Source of the DNA: Muribaculaceae bacterium
Lineage (GTDB): Bacteria; Bacteroidota; Bacteroidia; Bacteroidales; Muribaculaceae
Length of the DNA: 64,000 nt
Assembly: GCA_028689665.1 (NCBI GenBank)
Contig: JAQVCR010000012.1
Span: forward strand, 1-64,000
Direction: 5' to 3'
The translations under genes were made by a program, and so were the position numbers. Under the pieces are notes generated by a model that saw only the letters and a program-made list of their open reading frames with translations, made no database searches and was not told the origin of the DNA. Each line of letters opens with the position of its first letter. Position 1 is the stretch's first letter. Positions 19,101 through 28,104 of the stretch are shown one piece after another.

Positions 19101-19588
19101 AAAATCAGCCAGAACACTAACGCCGTGCAGAATGACGAGAAAGCATACACTTCGCCCTCGACAGCCGAGAACCAAAATGTATCGCTCCATGTATAAGCCA
19201 GCGAGCCAACAATACCACTACCAAAAATTACCAACATCTGTGTGAGAGAAGCCTCTTTATCACCTTCCGACACTACCAGCTTGCGCACAAGATGCGTTAT
19301 TGTCCAGAATAGCAGCAAGATAGTTGCCGCACTCAGCAATGCCGACATAGCATTTACGCAGATTGCAACAGTAGAAGGCGACGATGCAAAATTAATAAAA
19401 AATCGTGCGGCGAGCATAAAAATAGGGTTGCCCGGTGGGTGCCCCACTTCTAATTTATAACCTTGAGCGATAAATTCGCCACAATCCCAGAAACTTGCGG
19501 TAGACTCCAAGGTAAGGAGATATGTAACAGATGCCACTACAAACACAAGCCAACCCAGAGAGTTGTTAATAATATTATATCTTTTCAT
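16103..19588 (-). CDS. DUF2723 family multi-spanning membrane protein (putative glycosyltransferase of the PMT/GT-C type)
   Basis: 1161 residues from the ATG at 19588, which follows the family pattern MKRYNIINNSLGWLVF; an upstream ATG at 19636 would add 16 residues without homology. The N-terminal half (to about 650) has a dozen or more hydrophobic helices with the acidic WDCGEF motif in the first outside loop, typical of GT-C enzymes that use lipid-linked sugars, and the family block PRERDYAYAGSFYAFAIW near 660. The C-terminal half is soluble and helical, probably periplasmic. The family is widespread in Bacteroidota; protein O-mannosyl-type glycosylation is suspected, but the acceptor is not known. 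A -7 element TAAATTTG is at 19632-19625. Confidence 0.88.
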   Translation of the reverse strand: MKRYNIINNSLGWLVFVVASVTYLLTLESTASFWDCGEFIAQGYKLEVGHPPGNPIFMLAARFFINFASSPSTVAICVNAMSALLSAATILLLFWTITHLVRKLVVSEGDKEASLTQMLVIFGSGIVGSLAYTWSDTFWFSAVEGEVYAFSSFCTALVFWLILKWENRADDPHSDRYLILIAYVIGISVAVHLLNLLCIPAIVLVFYYKKWKETNVKGSLLALLASFAIIVLILYGLVPGFVKVAQWFELTCVNSLSLPFNSGVLLYLVLDLALFAWCIYELYKQRNPLLIKISFLLSIFFSGMLFIGSGWVLPVLLTAGLIIYLFMICKRIPVRIFNLVIMSILVIFIGYSSYALILIRSNAQTPMDQNSPDNVFALGSYLNREQYGNRPLIYGQTFNASVVYQEQKDGTHKPLTNQGKALYAKEVKTSPDQPDRYKFLGYDEEYVMSPELNMLFPRMYEGLSARQYMEWTGMTGTSVNATTRVDADGKTIATAPKVKPTFFENIQFFVDYQLNYMYWRYFMWNFAGRQNDIQGSGEITHGNWISGIPFLDSPRLGDQSLLPNDLGEGNKGHNVFFLLPLLLGIIGLLWQAYSGKRGIEQFWVIFFLFFMTGLAIVLYLNQTPGQPRERDYAYAGSFYAFAIWIGMGVAGLWYMILKAINKKESKKINATQQCEDGNKSLAVAIVACALGIIVPLQMVSQTWDDHDRSGRYAARDFGMNYLSSVGQNGIIFTNGDNDTFPLWYAQEVEGYRTDVRVVNLSYLATDWYIAQMHRQAYESEALPMLADNTTFAYSERQYNYFIDPDITPVSALKSLKDLYSPNYKNNQWRLPEMRYPVMYIPIDKEGVVKNGIVSAEDKDSILEAINMNMLEEEYTAADGALSSSKVVSLDILASNAANGWKRPIYFAMTVPEKYYLGLMPYMSSTGLAYEVTPMLQQSVNGEYAVNTDKMYDIVMNKFRWGGLENATVDNQLYIDETVGRMVTTHRSAICDLAYSLILEGLTASEMVKDGSITETQSKQLKEYAAQRYDMARKSLKLMEQKLPVFNVPYSVQMGYRVAETYMLLGKASSDKSDIKDAMQLLDNEIIRYSEYLRYYQSLSPTYYSRLSNTDKYIDQRYFAELIKLYASATNEEGLKSLMGKVSAKGVNLDRVLTQLKGNEGE

Positions 19589-19700
19589 TAGCTGAATAAT
19601 TATCAGTGATTTATATTCAATCTGCAAATTTAGCATCTTTAATCAAAAGGAATAGCGAAAATATGCAAAAATACCATAGAAAAGAAAAATTTCACCAATC

Positions 19701-19766
19701 CTAGAGTCAACAAGCAAGTGCAAAATTAGTAGAAATTAGAGAAGAACACTTGCTTGTTGACTCTAG
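19701..19766. repeat. Perfect 20-bp inverted repeat with 26-nt spacer
   Basis: The arms 19701-19720 and 19747-19766 (CTAGAGTCAACAAGCAAGTG and its exact complement) are perfect over 20 bp. There is no T run on either strand, so a simple terminator is unlikely, and it lies between divergent promoters where no terminator is needed. The arms are much more GC-rich than their surroundings. Confidence 0.9.
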
Positions 19767-20001
19767 AAATAATATCAAAGACGGAAAAATAGGAAATATT
19801 ACCACAAATAAAAATCAAAAACAGCCAAATAGCTTCTCTCTAGATATTAGTAGGTTGCTTTTCGCTTTTCCAACTGTCAAAGATGAGAAATTTATTTAAT
19901 TTATTAAGGGAAGGCTGTTGTGTGTATTAATAAATGTTAACTATGAATTGGTGAAATCTTGTTTTTGATATGCAAAATTAAATATTTTGTGGGTTTTTTA
20001 T

Positions 20002-20031
20002 TTTGTGGTTTGGTTTTGTTAGTTATATTTG
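20002..20031 (+). promoter_or_regulatory. Promoter of the outer-membrane barrel gene
   Basis: TTTG at 20002-20005, 18 nt, TATATTTG at 20024-20031. The spacing is one short of the usual range. The leader would be about 25 nt and includes a purine-rich AAAAAAAGAAGG before the ATG at 20063. Confidence 0.65.
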
Positions 20032-20062
20032 TACATTAAATTTAAAAAAAGAAGGTTATTCT

Positions 20063-20632
20063 ATGAAAAAGATTTTATTTGTTTTGTTATTTGTTTGTGC
20101 TGCATTGGGAATGTCGGCACAGCGTTCACATGGCTTCGGCGGTAAAGTAGATGTAGGGTATGGCTTTAAAACCGGCGACAGCTTTAATTCGATCAATGTA
20201 AATTTGATGCCGGGTTATCATCTTAATCCGAATTGGTTTCTTGGTGTAGGTGTTGGCTATCAGAATGTTGATGTTAATAGCATTGAAGGTAACAGCAACG
20301 GTAACCTTAGCCTTATTCCTGTTTTTGCTCATGTGCAATGGGGTGTTAATATTGAGGATAGCCAATTTTCACCATTCGTTGGTGTTCGTGCCGGTTATGC
20401 GATAGGGTCGAAGAAGTATGATATCTTAAGTGTGAATTTTTTAAAGCTTGAAGGTGGTGCAATGGGAAATATTGAGGCTGGTTGCAAATACAGTCTTGGT
20501 GCAACGGCGTTGTCGCTTTCAGCTTACTTTGAATATGTTGATTTTACTATTAGTTCTGATCTTGTAGCCAATAAACTTGCTGTTGTTGGAGAGAATCAGA
20601 ATGTAGGTATTCGTCTTGGTTTAGAGTTTTAA
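20063..20632 (+). CDS. Small outer-membrane beta-barrel protein
   Basis: 189 residues from ATG 20063, which starts a clean signal peptide (MKKILFVLLFVCAALGMSAQ). The mature part alternates hydrophobic and polar residues with Gly/Tyr/Phe-rich strands (YGFKTGDSFNSINVNLMPGY and so on) and ends with LGLEF, a C-terminal aromatic as in outer-membrane barrels (OmpA/porin-like eight-strand type). A reading from 20003 would start upstream of the -7 element, so it is rejected. The gene is monocistronic and ends at a strong terminator. The specific function is unknown. Confidence 0.85.
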   Translation: MKKILFVLLFVCAALGMSAQRSHGFGGKVDVGYGFKTGDSFNSINVNLMPGYHLNPNWFLGVGVGYQNVDVNSIEGNSNGNLSLIPVFAHVQWGVNIEDSQFSPFVGVRAGYAIGSKKYDILSVNFLKLEGGAMGNIEAGCKYSLGATALSLSAYFEYVDFTISSDLVANKLAVVGENQNVGIRLGLEF

Positions 20633-20659
20633 TATTCACATACTTGATAAAATGATTAA

Positions 20660-20691
20660 GGGCTGAACTCGATTTGAGTTCAGCCCTTTTT
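20660..20691 (+). terminator. Terminator of the barrel protein gene, shared with the convergent gene
   Basis: GGGCTGAACTC (20660-20670) pairs with GAGTTCAGCCC (20677-20687), followed by TTTT. The stem lies between two convergent stops and could also halt minus-strand transcripts, though that side lacks a good T run. Confidence 0.85.
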
Positions 20692-20712
20692 GGTTGTCTG
20701 CCTGCAATATTT

Positions 20713-22530
20713 CTATTTAAGTATTTTAGCAGTGTTGTTTGCTGTAACAACGATTATGAATTTGTCATTGTTTTTGATTACATTCATTCCGGCTTGTCCG
20801 TTAACTCGTTGGATTAAAGAGCCATTGGCATTATATATCGAGATGATGCCATCTGCACTTAGCATTACATTAATATCGTCGCCATTAGCAAAGATTAAAT
20901 CTTTAGTTGTGGTATTGCTCTCTACACCGACAGTCTTTTTAACTTCGATTGTATTTGATGGATTTGATGTTAATTTTATTTCTTCACCGTCGCTGTTGGC
21001 AGAGATAGCTACTGCTTGAACTGTGTAAGTGAAATAAATGTCGTCGGTAAGTGCGATGTCTGTTATGTTACGGCTGGTTTCGGTGATATCTTCGCTCATA
21101 CTATGAATTGTGCGTACTGTATCGCCGGCTTTGAGGTCTTGTGTGATATTGAAGTTGGTAACGAAAATTTTAGAGCTTCCTTTATATGTAATTCTAATAT
21201 AGGAAGTGTTGACACCTTTTGTGAACGAGGCACTTACATTTACAATTGAAGTGGTTGCAGTGAGAGTCTTAGCCTCTAGGACAACTTCGTTTTGGTTAAG
21301 TAGTTCTACTAATACTTCTTGGTCGTTGATGAGAGCATCTAGATCAAAAGTAACAGAGAATGCGCCGTTATTAGCCGATAAATCTATTTCAGGAGAAGTT
21401 AAAGTAGCTGTAGATCCAAAAGGAGCGAATCCGACATGTCCTGCGACATAGCAGTGTTGATAAGCCGACCAGCCCGGAACTTTAGTGTATTTGTCAAGCA
21501 TTTCGCTTAGAGTTGCCGGATAATCAACATTTGTTTTAGTTCCTTTAGTTATCCCTTCAAAATTTTCGCTCAATACAGTTACCGTTCTATTCTCTTTAAG
21601 AACTTCGTGCTTATAAATATTTAAGATATAAGAGCTTGCTTTGTCGACTGCCGACCAATTAGCTGTAAACCCTGTAGCTGTAATATTTGTAGCTTCTAGG
21701 GCAGTAGGTGCGTCGATAGCAGTAATCACTTCTTTTATTTCCCATTCGTCTGATTCTTTCGACTCTGTATTAGCATTTTTTGCTCTCACCGAGAAGAACA
21801 TTTTATCTTTAGGCTCGGCAATTTCTATCTTTTTACTAAGAACCGATGAAGCAACTTCTTCGCTGACAATGATGTTTTTATTTCCTTGTTCATCTTTTGT
21901 ATAAACAGAGATAATATAACCGGTAGCAGTAGCACATCTAGTCCACTTAGCAGTAAAAGATTTACCATCGAAGTCGGTAGGGAATGAAGCTTGTGGAGCT
22001 TTTAGAAATTTATCCGACGATAGGACAGTGATTTTTCTAATATAGAAACCATTAAACATTGAAGAAATTTTCAATGCGGTAGATGAAGATCCTTTTTCAG
22101 AAATAAACTCAACAGTGTGCCATTTGTCGTCGGAAACTATCATTGTTTCTGCAGTGCTGTATCCTACTTGGCAAGTAATAGCGTTGCCATAATCTGCCTC
22201 TGCACGCACTTCAAGAATGATTTTGAAGATACCACTGTTTGCGCTTGTGTTAAGTTTTGGTGTGGTAAGGTAGCTTGAAGAGCCGGCACCTATATATAAA
22301 GTACCTCCTGCTTCATATACTTTTCGCCCGGTCCATCCGGTTAATGTAGCCGAAAGTTTGCCACTCGAATAAGAAGATATATCGACTTTAGCCGGAGTAG
22401 CCTCGCTACCATCTGTAAACATACTGAAATCTTGCTCTAAGATTGTTGTAGCAGATGATTCTTGTGAATATCCTACTGATGCACAGAAAAGTAAGATTAA
22501 ACACGTAAAAACTGAAGTAATGATTCTCAT
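20713..22530 (-). CDS. Surface protein with choice-of-anchor-J-like and fibronectin type III domains, probable T9SS cargo
   Basis: 605 residues from ATG 22530, giving the signal peptide MRIITSVFTCLILLFCASVGYSQ; an ATG 30 nt upstream would put charged residues before it. Two jelly-roll-like segments (near 30-165 and 310-460) have the pattern of choice-of-anchor J (cleaved adhesin) domains, each followed by a fibronectin type III-like segment (FTAKWTRCATATGYIISVY near 190, FTANWSAVDKASSYILNIY near 280). The last 75 residues, ending in IIVVTANNTAKILK, resemble a type IX sorting domain. It is probably a cell-surface or secreted protein; no catalytic residues are recognised. Confidence 0.75.
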   Translation of the reverse strand: MRIITSVFTCLILLFCASVGYSQESSATTILEQDFSMFTDGSEATPAKVDISSYSSGKLSATLTGWTGRKVYEAGGTLYIGAGSSSYLTTPKLNTSANSGIFKIILEVRAEADYGNAITCQVGYSTAETMIVSDDKWHTVEFISEKGSSSTALKISSMFNGFYIRKITVLSSDKFLKAPQASFPTDFDGKSFTAKWTRCATATGYIISVYTKDEQGNKNIIVSEEVASSVLSKKIEIAEPKDKMFFSVRAKNANTESKESDEWEIKEVITAIDAPTALEATNITATGFTANWSAVDKASSYILNIYKHEVLKENRTVTVLSENFEGITKGTKTNVDYPATLSEMLDKYTKVPGWSAYQHCYVAGHVGFAPFGSTATLTSPEIDLSANNGAFSVTFDLDALINDQEVLVELLNQNEVVLEAKTLTATTSIVNVSASFTKGVNTSYIRITYKGSSKIFVTNFNITQDLKAGDTVRTIHSMSEDITETSRNITDIALTDDIYFTYTVQAVAISANSDGEEIKLTSNPSNTIEVKKTVGVESNTTTKDLIFANGDDINVMLSADGIISIYNANGSLIQRVNGQAGMNVIKNNDKFIIVVTANNTAKILK

Positions 22531-22557
22531 AAAGAATATTTTAAAAATTAATAAGCG

Positions 22558-22589
22558 CAAAGATAATATTACGGAAAAAAGTATACAAA
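22558..22589 (-). promoter_or_regulatory. Promoter of the fibronectin-type surface protein gene
   Basis: On the minus strand TTTG (22589-22586), 20 nt, TATCTTTG (22565-22558). A full consensus; the ATG at 22530 follows about 28 nt after the -7 element. Confidence 0.78.
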
Positions 22590-22600
22590 TTAATTATAAT

Positions 22601-22643
22601 AAAAAAAGACGGGAGATAATTGCTTTGCGCTATCTCCCGTCTT
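22601..22643 (-). terminator. Terminator of the efflux/lpxA operon
   Basis: On the minus strand a 13-bp perfect stem (AAGACGGGAGATA and its complement, arms 22631-22643 and 22606-22618) is followed by a run of seven T. It lies 29 nt after the lpxA-like stop. Confidence 0.88.
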
Positions 22644-22671
22644 AACTATTAAAATACTAATTTATAAGAGT

Positions 22672-23463
22672 CTATTCATATTCGCGGTGGTCGTGTGTAG
22701 CTACAATTGACAGTTTGCTCTTGCGAATGAAATCAATGATTTTATCTCTTTCTACGCCCTGTTTCACGTCGTTCTCGATGCGAATGAGTGCATTTACAAG
22801 AGATGTGCCGCATTGATATATGTGTCGATAAGCTTTGGCAATATCATCGATTTGGTCTTCGGTGAATCCGTGTCCTCTAAGGATATATGCGTTCACTCCA
22901 TAGTAGGAAACCGGGTTGTGAGCCATAATTGCGTATGGAGGCACATTTCCACTAATTCTACAACCGCCCTTAATCATCGACCATTCACCCAAGTGGCTTC
23001 CGCAGTGAAGTATAGATGCCGAAGAAAGCACACAGCACGGCTCGATAATGCAATCTCCTGCAATTTTCACGCCGTTTCCTAGAACGCTGCGCCCCTTAAT
23101 ATCAGTATCGTGTCCAATATGAGTTTCAGCCATAATGATACTGTCGTCGCCAATTCGCGTTCCACCTTCGCTGGTAATTCCTCGATTAATTATAACATTC
23201 TCTCGTATGATAACTCTATCACCGATGTAGCAGAAAGTTTCATCGCCCTTCCAACGAAAGTCTTGAGGGTCGGCACCAATGATGGCACCTTGATAAACTT
23301 TAATATTGTTTCCCATACGAGTACCACGAATGATGCTTGCATAAGGCAATATCTCGCAATTGTCACCAATCTCTACATTCTTGTCGATGTAGGCGAAAGG
23401 GTGAACGTTAACATCTTTCCCAAGCTTAGCTTCGGGATCGACAAAGGCTAATGGACTAATCAT
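22672..23463 (-). CDS. lpxA: LpxA-type acyl-ACP--UDP-GlcNAc O-acyltransferase paralogue
   Basis: 263 residues. A left-handed beta-helix of hexapeptide repeats (about 1-190) is followed by a helical C-terminus. The catalytic His region of LpxA is kept as HIGHD, with His118 matching His125 of the E. coli enzyme. LpxA puts the first acyl chain on UDP-GlcNAc in lipid A synthesis. It is not next to lpxC, fabZ or lpxD here. Bacteroidales often have a second LpxA-like gene apart from the main lipid A cluster, so this may be that paralogue with its own substrate. It starts 30 nt after the outer-membrane efflux gene and ends at a strong terminator, so it appears co-transcribed with the pump. Confidence 0.85.
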   Translation of the reverse strand: MISPLAFVDPEAKLGKDVNVHPFAYIDKNVEIGDNCEILPYASIIRGTRMGNNIKVYQGAIIGADPQDFRWKGDETFCYIGDRVIIRENVIINRGITSEGGTRIGDDSIIMAETHIGHDTDIKGRSVLGNGVKIAGDCIIEPCCVLSSASILHCGSHLGEWSMIKGGCRISGNVPPYAIMAHNPVSYYGVNAYILRGHGFTEDQIDDIAKAYRHIYQCGTSLVNALIRIENDVKQGVERDKIIDFIRKSKLSIVATHDHREYE

Positions 23464-23493
23464 GGTTTAAATCTTTATATTATTATATATTTA

Positions 23494-24876
23494 TTATCTT
23501 GCACCTCCAAGCGATTGATACAAATTAATAGAGGCTTGCGAAATGGTAAGCTCGTTGGTTAGCATCTGAATCTGAGAAGAGAGCAGCGACTGTTGGGCAT
23601 TCAACACTTCAAGGTATGTAGTAGTGCCGAGTGTTTGCAGGTCTTCGTTATACATTACTGCTTTTTCGAGATTCTCTACTTGAATTTTAAGATACCTTTG
23701 TTTTTCTACCATCTTAGAAGTTTTTACCAGAGCATCGCTGACATCGGCGCTTGCATTGAGCAGAGAGTGTTCAAAGTTGTTCATCGCTTGTTGTTGTTGA
23801 GCCTTTGTAACTTTAAGATTCTGGATATTCTGACCGCGGGCAAACAGTGGAGCAGAAAGTTGTCCGGCAAGTTGGATAAACCATTTACCCGGATTTGTAA
23901 CAAGTCCGCCGACTAAATTTGTGAATCCACCGAGAGCCGAAATAGAAAGCGAAGGGTAGAAAGCGGCGCGTGCGCTGTTTGTGGCATAGTAAGCCATTGC
24001 TAGAGTTTGCTCAGCCGATTTTACATCGGGGCGAGCGGCTAGATAGCTCATAGGCACTCCACCCTCAAGAGCAGTTTCTAAAACAAGAGGGTTTAGCTCA
24101 AGATTAAGAATCCACTTCTGTGTGGGGTCGTTAAGTAGCAGCGACATCGTGTTGTTCATCTCGTGTATCGACATTTCTATCTCGGGGATAGATGCCATTA
24201 CACTGTTGTAATTAGCAATACTTTGAACTACTGCGACTTCGGTGTATCGTCCTGCTTCTTTCATTTGCTTCATCACGTTAACCGACTCTCTCCATTTTCC
24301 GGCAGTCTCTTTATATAGAGCGTATTGCTTTTCGAGAGTAACGAGAGCGTAATAAGTATTAGCTACAGCTCCTATAATCTGCGAGCGTACAGCTTGCTGA
24401 TATGCCTCGCTCTGCATAAGATTTGCTTGAGCTTTGCGTTTGGCATTAGTAATCTTCGCAAATATATCAATTTCCCAGCTAGCAGCCAGAGGCAACTGAT
24501 AAGTCCACGACATAGCCGAACCGGCATATGAAGCACCAGCGCCATTAGGATTAAACGCCAGTGAAGGCAGATAGCTTAATTTTGCTCCCAACAATTGGGC
24601 TTGAGCTATATCGACATTCAACTTAGCATTTTTTAAATCTACATTATTATCAAGAGCGAGCTGAATAAGACCTTGAAGTTGTGGATCGGTAAATAGTTGT
24701 TTCCATGAAAGGTTGCCAAGAGCAGTAGAATCTACAGCTTCATTCTTAGCTTCAGCATATTCACCGACAATTCCCTCTTTAGGCAATTCAAAGCTCTTGT
24801 ATATATTGCAACTTCCCATCACAGTGGCTAGAGCCACCATGATAAGAATATGCTTGATATTTAATTTTGACATCAT
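23494..24876 (-). CDS. RND efflux outer-membrane channel (TolC/NodT family lipoprotein)
   Basis: 460 residues from ATG 24876 (a second ATG follows at once at 24873); the longer upstream reading overlaps the transporter gene and has no homology. A lipoprotein signal ends in VMGSCN. The rest is the duplicated OMF fold: helices with long coiled coils and beta strands, with the two family repeats beginning near 80 and 270. It forms the outer-membrane exit duct of the pump encoded just upstream (19 nt gap). Confidence 0.92.
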   Translation of the reverse strand: MMSKLNIKHILIMVALATVMGSCNIYKSFELPKEGIVGEYAEAKNEAVDSTALGNLSWKQLFTDPQLQGLIQLALDNNVDLKNAKLNVDIAQAQLLGAKLSYLPSLAFNPNGAGASYAGSAMSWTYQLPLAASWEIDIFAKITNAKRKAQANLMQSEAYQQAVRSQIIGAVANTYYALVTLEKQYALYKETAGKWRESVNVMKQMKEAGRYTEVAVVQSIANYNSVMASIPEIEMSIHEMNNTMSLLLNDPTQKWILNLELNPLVLETALEGGVPMSYLAARPDVKSAEQTLAMAYYATNSARAAFYPSLSISALGGFTNLVGGLVTNPGKWFIQLAGQLSAPLFARGQNIQNLKVTKAQQQQAMNNFEHSLLNASADVSDALVKTSKMVEKQRYLKIQVENLEKAVMYNEDLQTLGTTTYLEVLNAQQSLLSSQIQMLTNELTISQASINLYQSLGGAR

Positions 24877-24895
24877 ATCGTAATTAAAAATGTTA

Positions 24896-27800
24896 CTATT
24901 TATGTGAATATTGTTGAACCTCTTGTTCCACTGCAACTGGCTCGGTATCTTTCCATTTGATTGGAACAAATTTCTCTTGGATTGATTGGAACACGACAAA
25001 CAGACAGGGCACGATAACTACTTGGAGAATCATACCAATAAGCATACCGCCGATAGCTCCTGTTCCTAGTGCGTTATTACCATTTGCGCCTACACCCGAT
25101 GCAAACATCATTGGCATAAGTCCGACAATCAATGCTAACGAAGTCATTAAGATTGGTCGCAGACGAGCCGATGCGCCCGAAACTGCCGCACCTACAATGC
25201 TCATACCCGTCTTGCGTCGGTCGAGAGCAAACTCGACAATAAGAATTGCATTCTTGGCAAGAAGTCCGATAAGCATAATCAGTGAAATCTTGAGATATAT
25301 ATTGTTGCTTATCGAGAATATATCGGCAAAGATAAATGAGCCCATAAGTCCGAAAGGAATTGAAAGGATTACGGCGAGTGGCAATATGTAACTTTCGTAT
25401 TGCGCACTTAGTAATAAGTATACAAATAGCAGACATAGACCAAATATCACGGCTGTTGCCGATGCCGACTCTGACGATTCTTCACGAGTCAAGCCCGAAA
25501 ATTCGTAGCCATAACCTTGTGGCAGAGTCTGTTGTGCTACTTCTGTGATTGCTTTAATTGCATCGCCATTAGAATAGCCCGGTGTTACCGAAGCAGTTAC
25601 CGGAATGGCAGTAAACAAGTTAAAACGATTGATAATATCGGGGCCATACACTTTCTTCAGAGTTATGAATGCAGTGATTGGTGCCATTCCTGTGCTAGTT
25701 CTCACTTTCACATCGTTCAGTGTCTCGGGTGAGATACGAGAATCGGGACCCGATTGTATCATTACACGATACAGCTTACCAAAGCGGTTAAAGTTTGACA
25801 CATACATACCACCATAATAGCCTTGCATTGTGGCTAATATAGATTGAGGACTTAATCCTGCTCGTTTGGCTTTAGCCACATCTACGTCGACAAGATATTG
25901 TGGATAAGTGGGGTTGAATGAAGAGTAAGCCATTTGGAACTCGGGACGTTGATTAATTGCGCCTAAGAATTGTTGTGTGATACCAAAGAATTTACTTATA
26001 TCTCCACCCGTCTTATCTTGAAGTTGTAGCTCGATACCATTCGACATTGAATATCCTTGTACCATTGGAGGCGCAAAGAACATTATTGTTCCGTCTTTGA
26101 TATTCTGTGCCACCATACCATATAGTTGAGGCAGTAGCTTAAATACCGATTCTTCTTTACTTCGTTCTTCCCAATTCTTCATTTTTATAATGATAGAACC
26201 GTAGGTGTTTCCTTGACCGGCAATGAAACTATAACCCGACACTTGAGTACGCGATGCTATTGCGGGGATTTTTGACAGCAAGCTGTCTACTTTAACCAGT
26301 ACCTCTTTAGTACGCTCTTGCGATGTTGCCGGGGGCATACTTACAACGCAGAATAGCATACCGGTATCCTCATCGGGGACAAGAGCGTTAGGTGCAGTTC
26401 CCATTAACCATACCAATACGCCGATAGCGGCAATTATTATTGCAAAAGATACAGCTTTAGCTTTAATGAAGAAATTAACTATTGCAGTGTACTTTTTCAA
26501 TACTACTTCATATCCGGCATTAAAGCCCATGTGGAAACGTGTAACGAATGTAGTCTTTTTTACTTTTCCATCTTCATCTTCAATGTGTGGCTTCAAGAAT
26601 ACAGCACAAAGTGCAGGCGACAGAGTCAACGCATTCAGTGCCGATAGTGCAATGGATATTGCCATTGTGATACCAAACTGGCGATAGAATACGCCCGAAG
26701 TACCCGGCATAAACGATACCGGAATAAACACAAGCATCATTACAAGGGTGATAGAAATGATAGCTCCGCCTATCTCGCCCATAGCATCGATCGACGCTAG
26801 TCGTGCCGATTTATAGCCTTCATCGAGCTTGGCATGCACCGCCTCGACGACTACAATGGCATCGTCGACCACAATCGCTATGGCTAGCACAAGAGCCGAA
26901 AGAGTAAGCAAGTTGATTGAGAATCCAATCATCTTCATGAAGAAGAACGTACCTACCAGAGCCACCGGAATTGCAATTGCGGGGATAATTGTAGATCGTA
27001 AATCTTGCAAGAATACATACACAACGATGAACACTAAGAAGAATGCTTCGAGTAAAGTTTTTATTACTTCGGAGATAGATGCATCGAGGAACTCGTTATT
27101 ATTAATTGGCACCTCAATTTCAAGTCCTGTCGGTAATTCTTTCTTAGCTTGTTCAATGATTTGCAGCACTTCGTTGATAATCTCGGTTGCGTTAGACCCC
27201 GGAGATTGGAATAAAAGTGAAGTTACGCCATCGTGTCCGTTTATCTGGTTGGAGAATCCATAATCAAGACGACCTAGCTGTATTTCGGCTATATCTTTAA
27301 GATATATCGTTTCTCCCGTTTCGTTTGCACGTATTATTATGTCTCCAAATTCTTCGGGGGTTGCAAGACGTCCTTTATATTTTAGGGCATATTGGAAACT
27401 TTGTTTTCCACGCTCGCCAAATTGTCCCGGTGCTGCCTCAATATTCTGCTCGGCAAGAGCTTGCGAGACATCACTAGGAATAAGGTTGTATTGCGACATG
27501 GCATCCGGCTTTAGCCAGATACGCATTGAGTAGTCGGAACCAAGAACCATTGCTTCACCAATACCCGACACACGTTTAATCTCAGGGATTATATTAATCG
27601 ACATATAATTCTCCATAAATGCTTGATCATAAGCATCGTTAGGAGAGCTTAAGGTGATACCCATAAGCATTGAGCTTTGGCGTTTGGCTGTCTGTACACC
27701 GATTTTAGTTACCTCGGAAGGTAATAGTCCTTGAGCTTTCGACACGCGGTTCTGCACATCAATTGCAGCCATATCGGGGTCGTAGCCTTGCTTGAAATAT

Positions 27801-28078
27801 ACGTTGATCGAAGCTGTACCATTATTGGTTGCGGTACTGCTCATATATGTCATGTTTAAGGCTCCATTTATCTGCTCTTCTAGTGGTGCAATTACCGAAT
27901 TTAGTACGGTCTGAGCATTTGCACCTGTATATGTCGCCGATACCTGAATTGTAGGAGGTGCAATATCAGGATATTGCAACACAGGTAACGATACCAGACC
28001 AATTCCTCCCAATATCACAATAAATATTGAGATAACCGTCGAGAGTACCGGGCGGTTTATAAATGTATCTAATTTCAT
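24896..28078 (-). CDS. RND multidrug efflux transporter, HAE1 (AcrB) family
   Basis: 1060 residues, normal for the family. It is a proton-driven inner-membrane pump for hydrophobic drugs, bile acids and similar compounds. Twelve membrane helices are arranged as 1+5 and 1+5 around two large periplasmic loops. The proton-relay pair Asp-Asp is in helix 4 (AIVVDDAIVVVEAVHA, near 410). The N-terminal MKLDTFINRPVLSTVISI and the PxxDxxPP-type block YPDIAPPTIQVSA are diagnostic. It lies between its adaptor (26 nt upstream) and its outer-membrane duct. Confidence 0.96.
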   Translation of the reverse strand: MKLDTFINRPVLSTVISIFIVILGGIGLVSLPVLQYPDIAPPTIQVSATYTGANAQTVLNSVIAPLEEQINGALNMTYMSSTATNNGTASINVYFKQGYDPDMAAIDVQNRVSKAQGLLPSEVTKIGVQTAKRQSSMLMGITLSSPNDAYDQAFMENYMSINIIPEIKRVSGIGEAMVLGSDYSMRIWLKPDAMSQYNLIPSDVSQALAEQNIEAAPGQFGERGKQSFQYALKYKGRLATPEEFGDIIIRANETGETIYLKDIAEIQLGRLDYGFSNQINGHDGVTSLLFQSPGSNATEIINEVLQIIEQAKKELPTGLEIEVPINNNEFLDASISEVIKTLLEAFFLVFIVVYVFLQDLRSTIIPAIAIPVALVGTFFFMKMIGFSINLLTLSALVLAIAIVVDDAIVVVEAVHAKLDEGYKSARLASIDAMGEIGGAIISITLVMMLVFIPVSFMPGTSGVFYRQFGITMAISIALSALNALTLSPALCAVFLKPHIEDEDGKVKKTTFVTRFHMGFNAGYEVVLKKYTAIVNFFIKAKAVSFAIIIAAIGVLVWLMGTAPNALVPDEDTGMLFCVVSMPPATSQERTKEVLVKVDSLLSKIPAIASRTQVSGYSFIAGQGNTYGSIIIKMKNWEERSKEESVFKLLPQLYGMVAQNIKDGTIMFFAPPMVQGYSMSNGIELQLQDKTGGDISKFFGITQQFLGAINQRPEFQMAYSSFNPTYPQYLVDVDVAKAKRAGLSPQSILATMQGYYGGMYVSNFNRFGKLYRVMIQSGPDSRISPETLNDVKVRTSTGMAPITAFITLKKVYGPDIINRFNLFTAIPVTASVTPGYSNGDAIKAITEVAQQTLPQGYGYEFSGLTREESSESASATAVIFGLCLLFVYLLLSAQYESYILPLAVILSIPFGLMGSFIFADIFSISNNIYLKISLIMLIGLLAKNAILIVEFALDRRKTGMSIVGAAVSGASARLRPILMTSLALIVGLMPMMFASGVGANGNNALGTGAIGGMLIGMILQVVIVPCLFVVFQSIQEKFVPIKWKDTEPVAVEQEVQQYSHK

Positions 28079-28104
28079 TTCTCTAAAAAATTTTGTTCTT
28101 TATA

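Larger units (their letters stand above)
19589..20062. other. Divergent intergenic region with a large inverted repeat
   Basis: This gap separates the minus-strand DUF2723 gene from the plus-strand barrel protein. It holds a -7 element for the former (TAAATTTG, 19632-19625 minus), a perfect 20-bp inverted repeat (19701-19766) and the promoter of the barrel gene (20002-20031). No ORF of coding character and no tRNA were seen. Confidence 0.7.

Noticed and set aside
19589-19636. Extended start of the DUF2723 protein at 19636
   Set aside because: The extra residues lack homology and overlap the -7 element; ATG 19588 starts the conserved N-terminus.
20003-20062. Upstream start of the barrel protein at 20003
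   Set aside because: It would put the start inside the promoter and block the clean signal peptide beginning at 20063.
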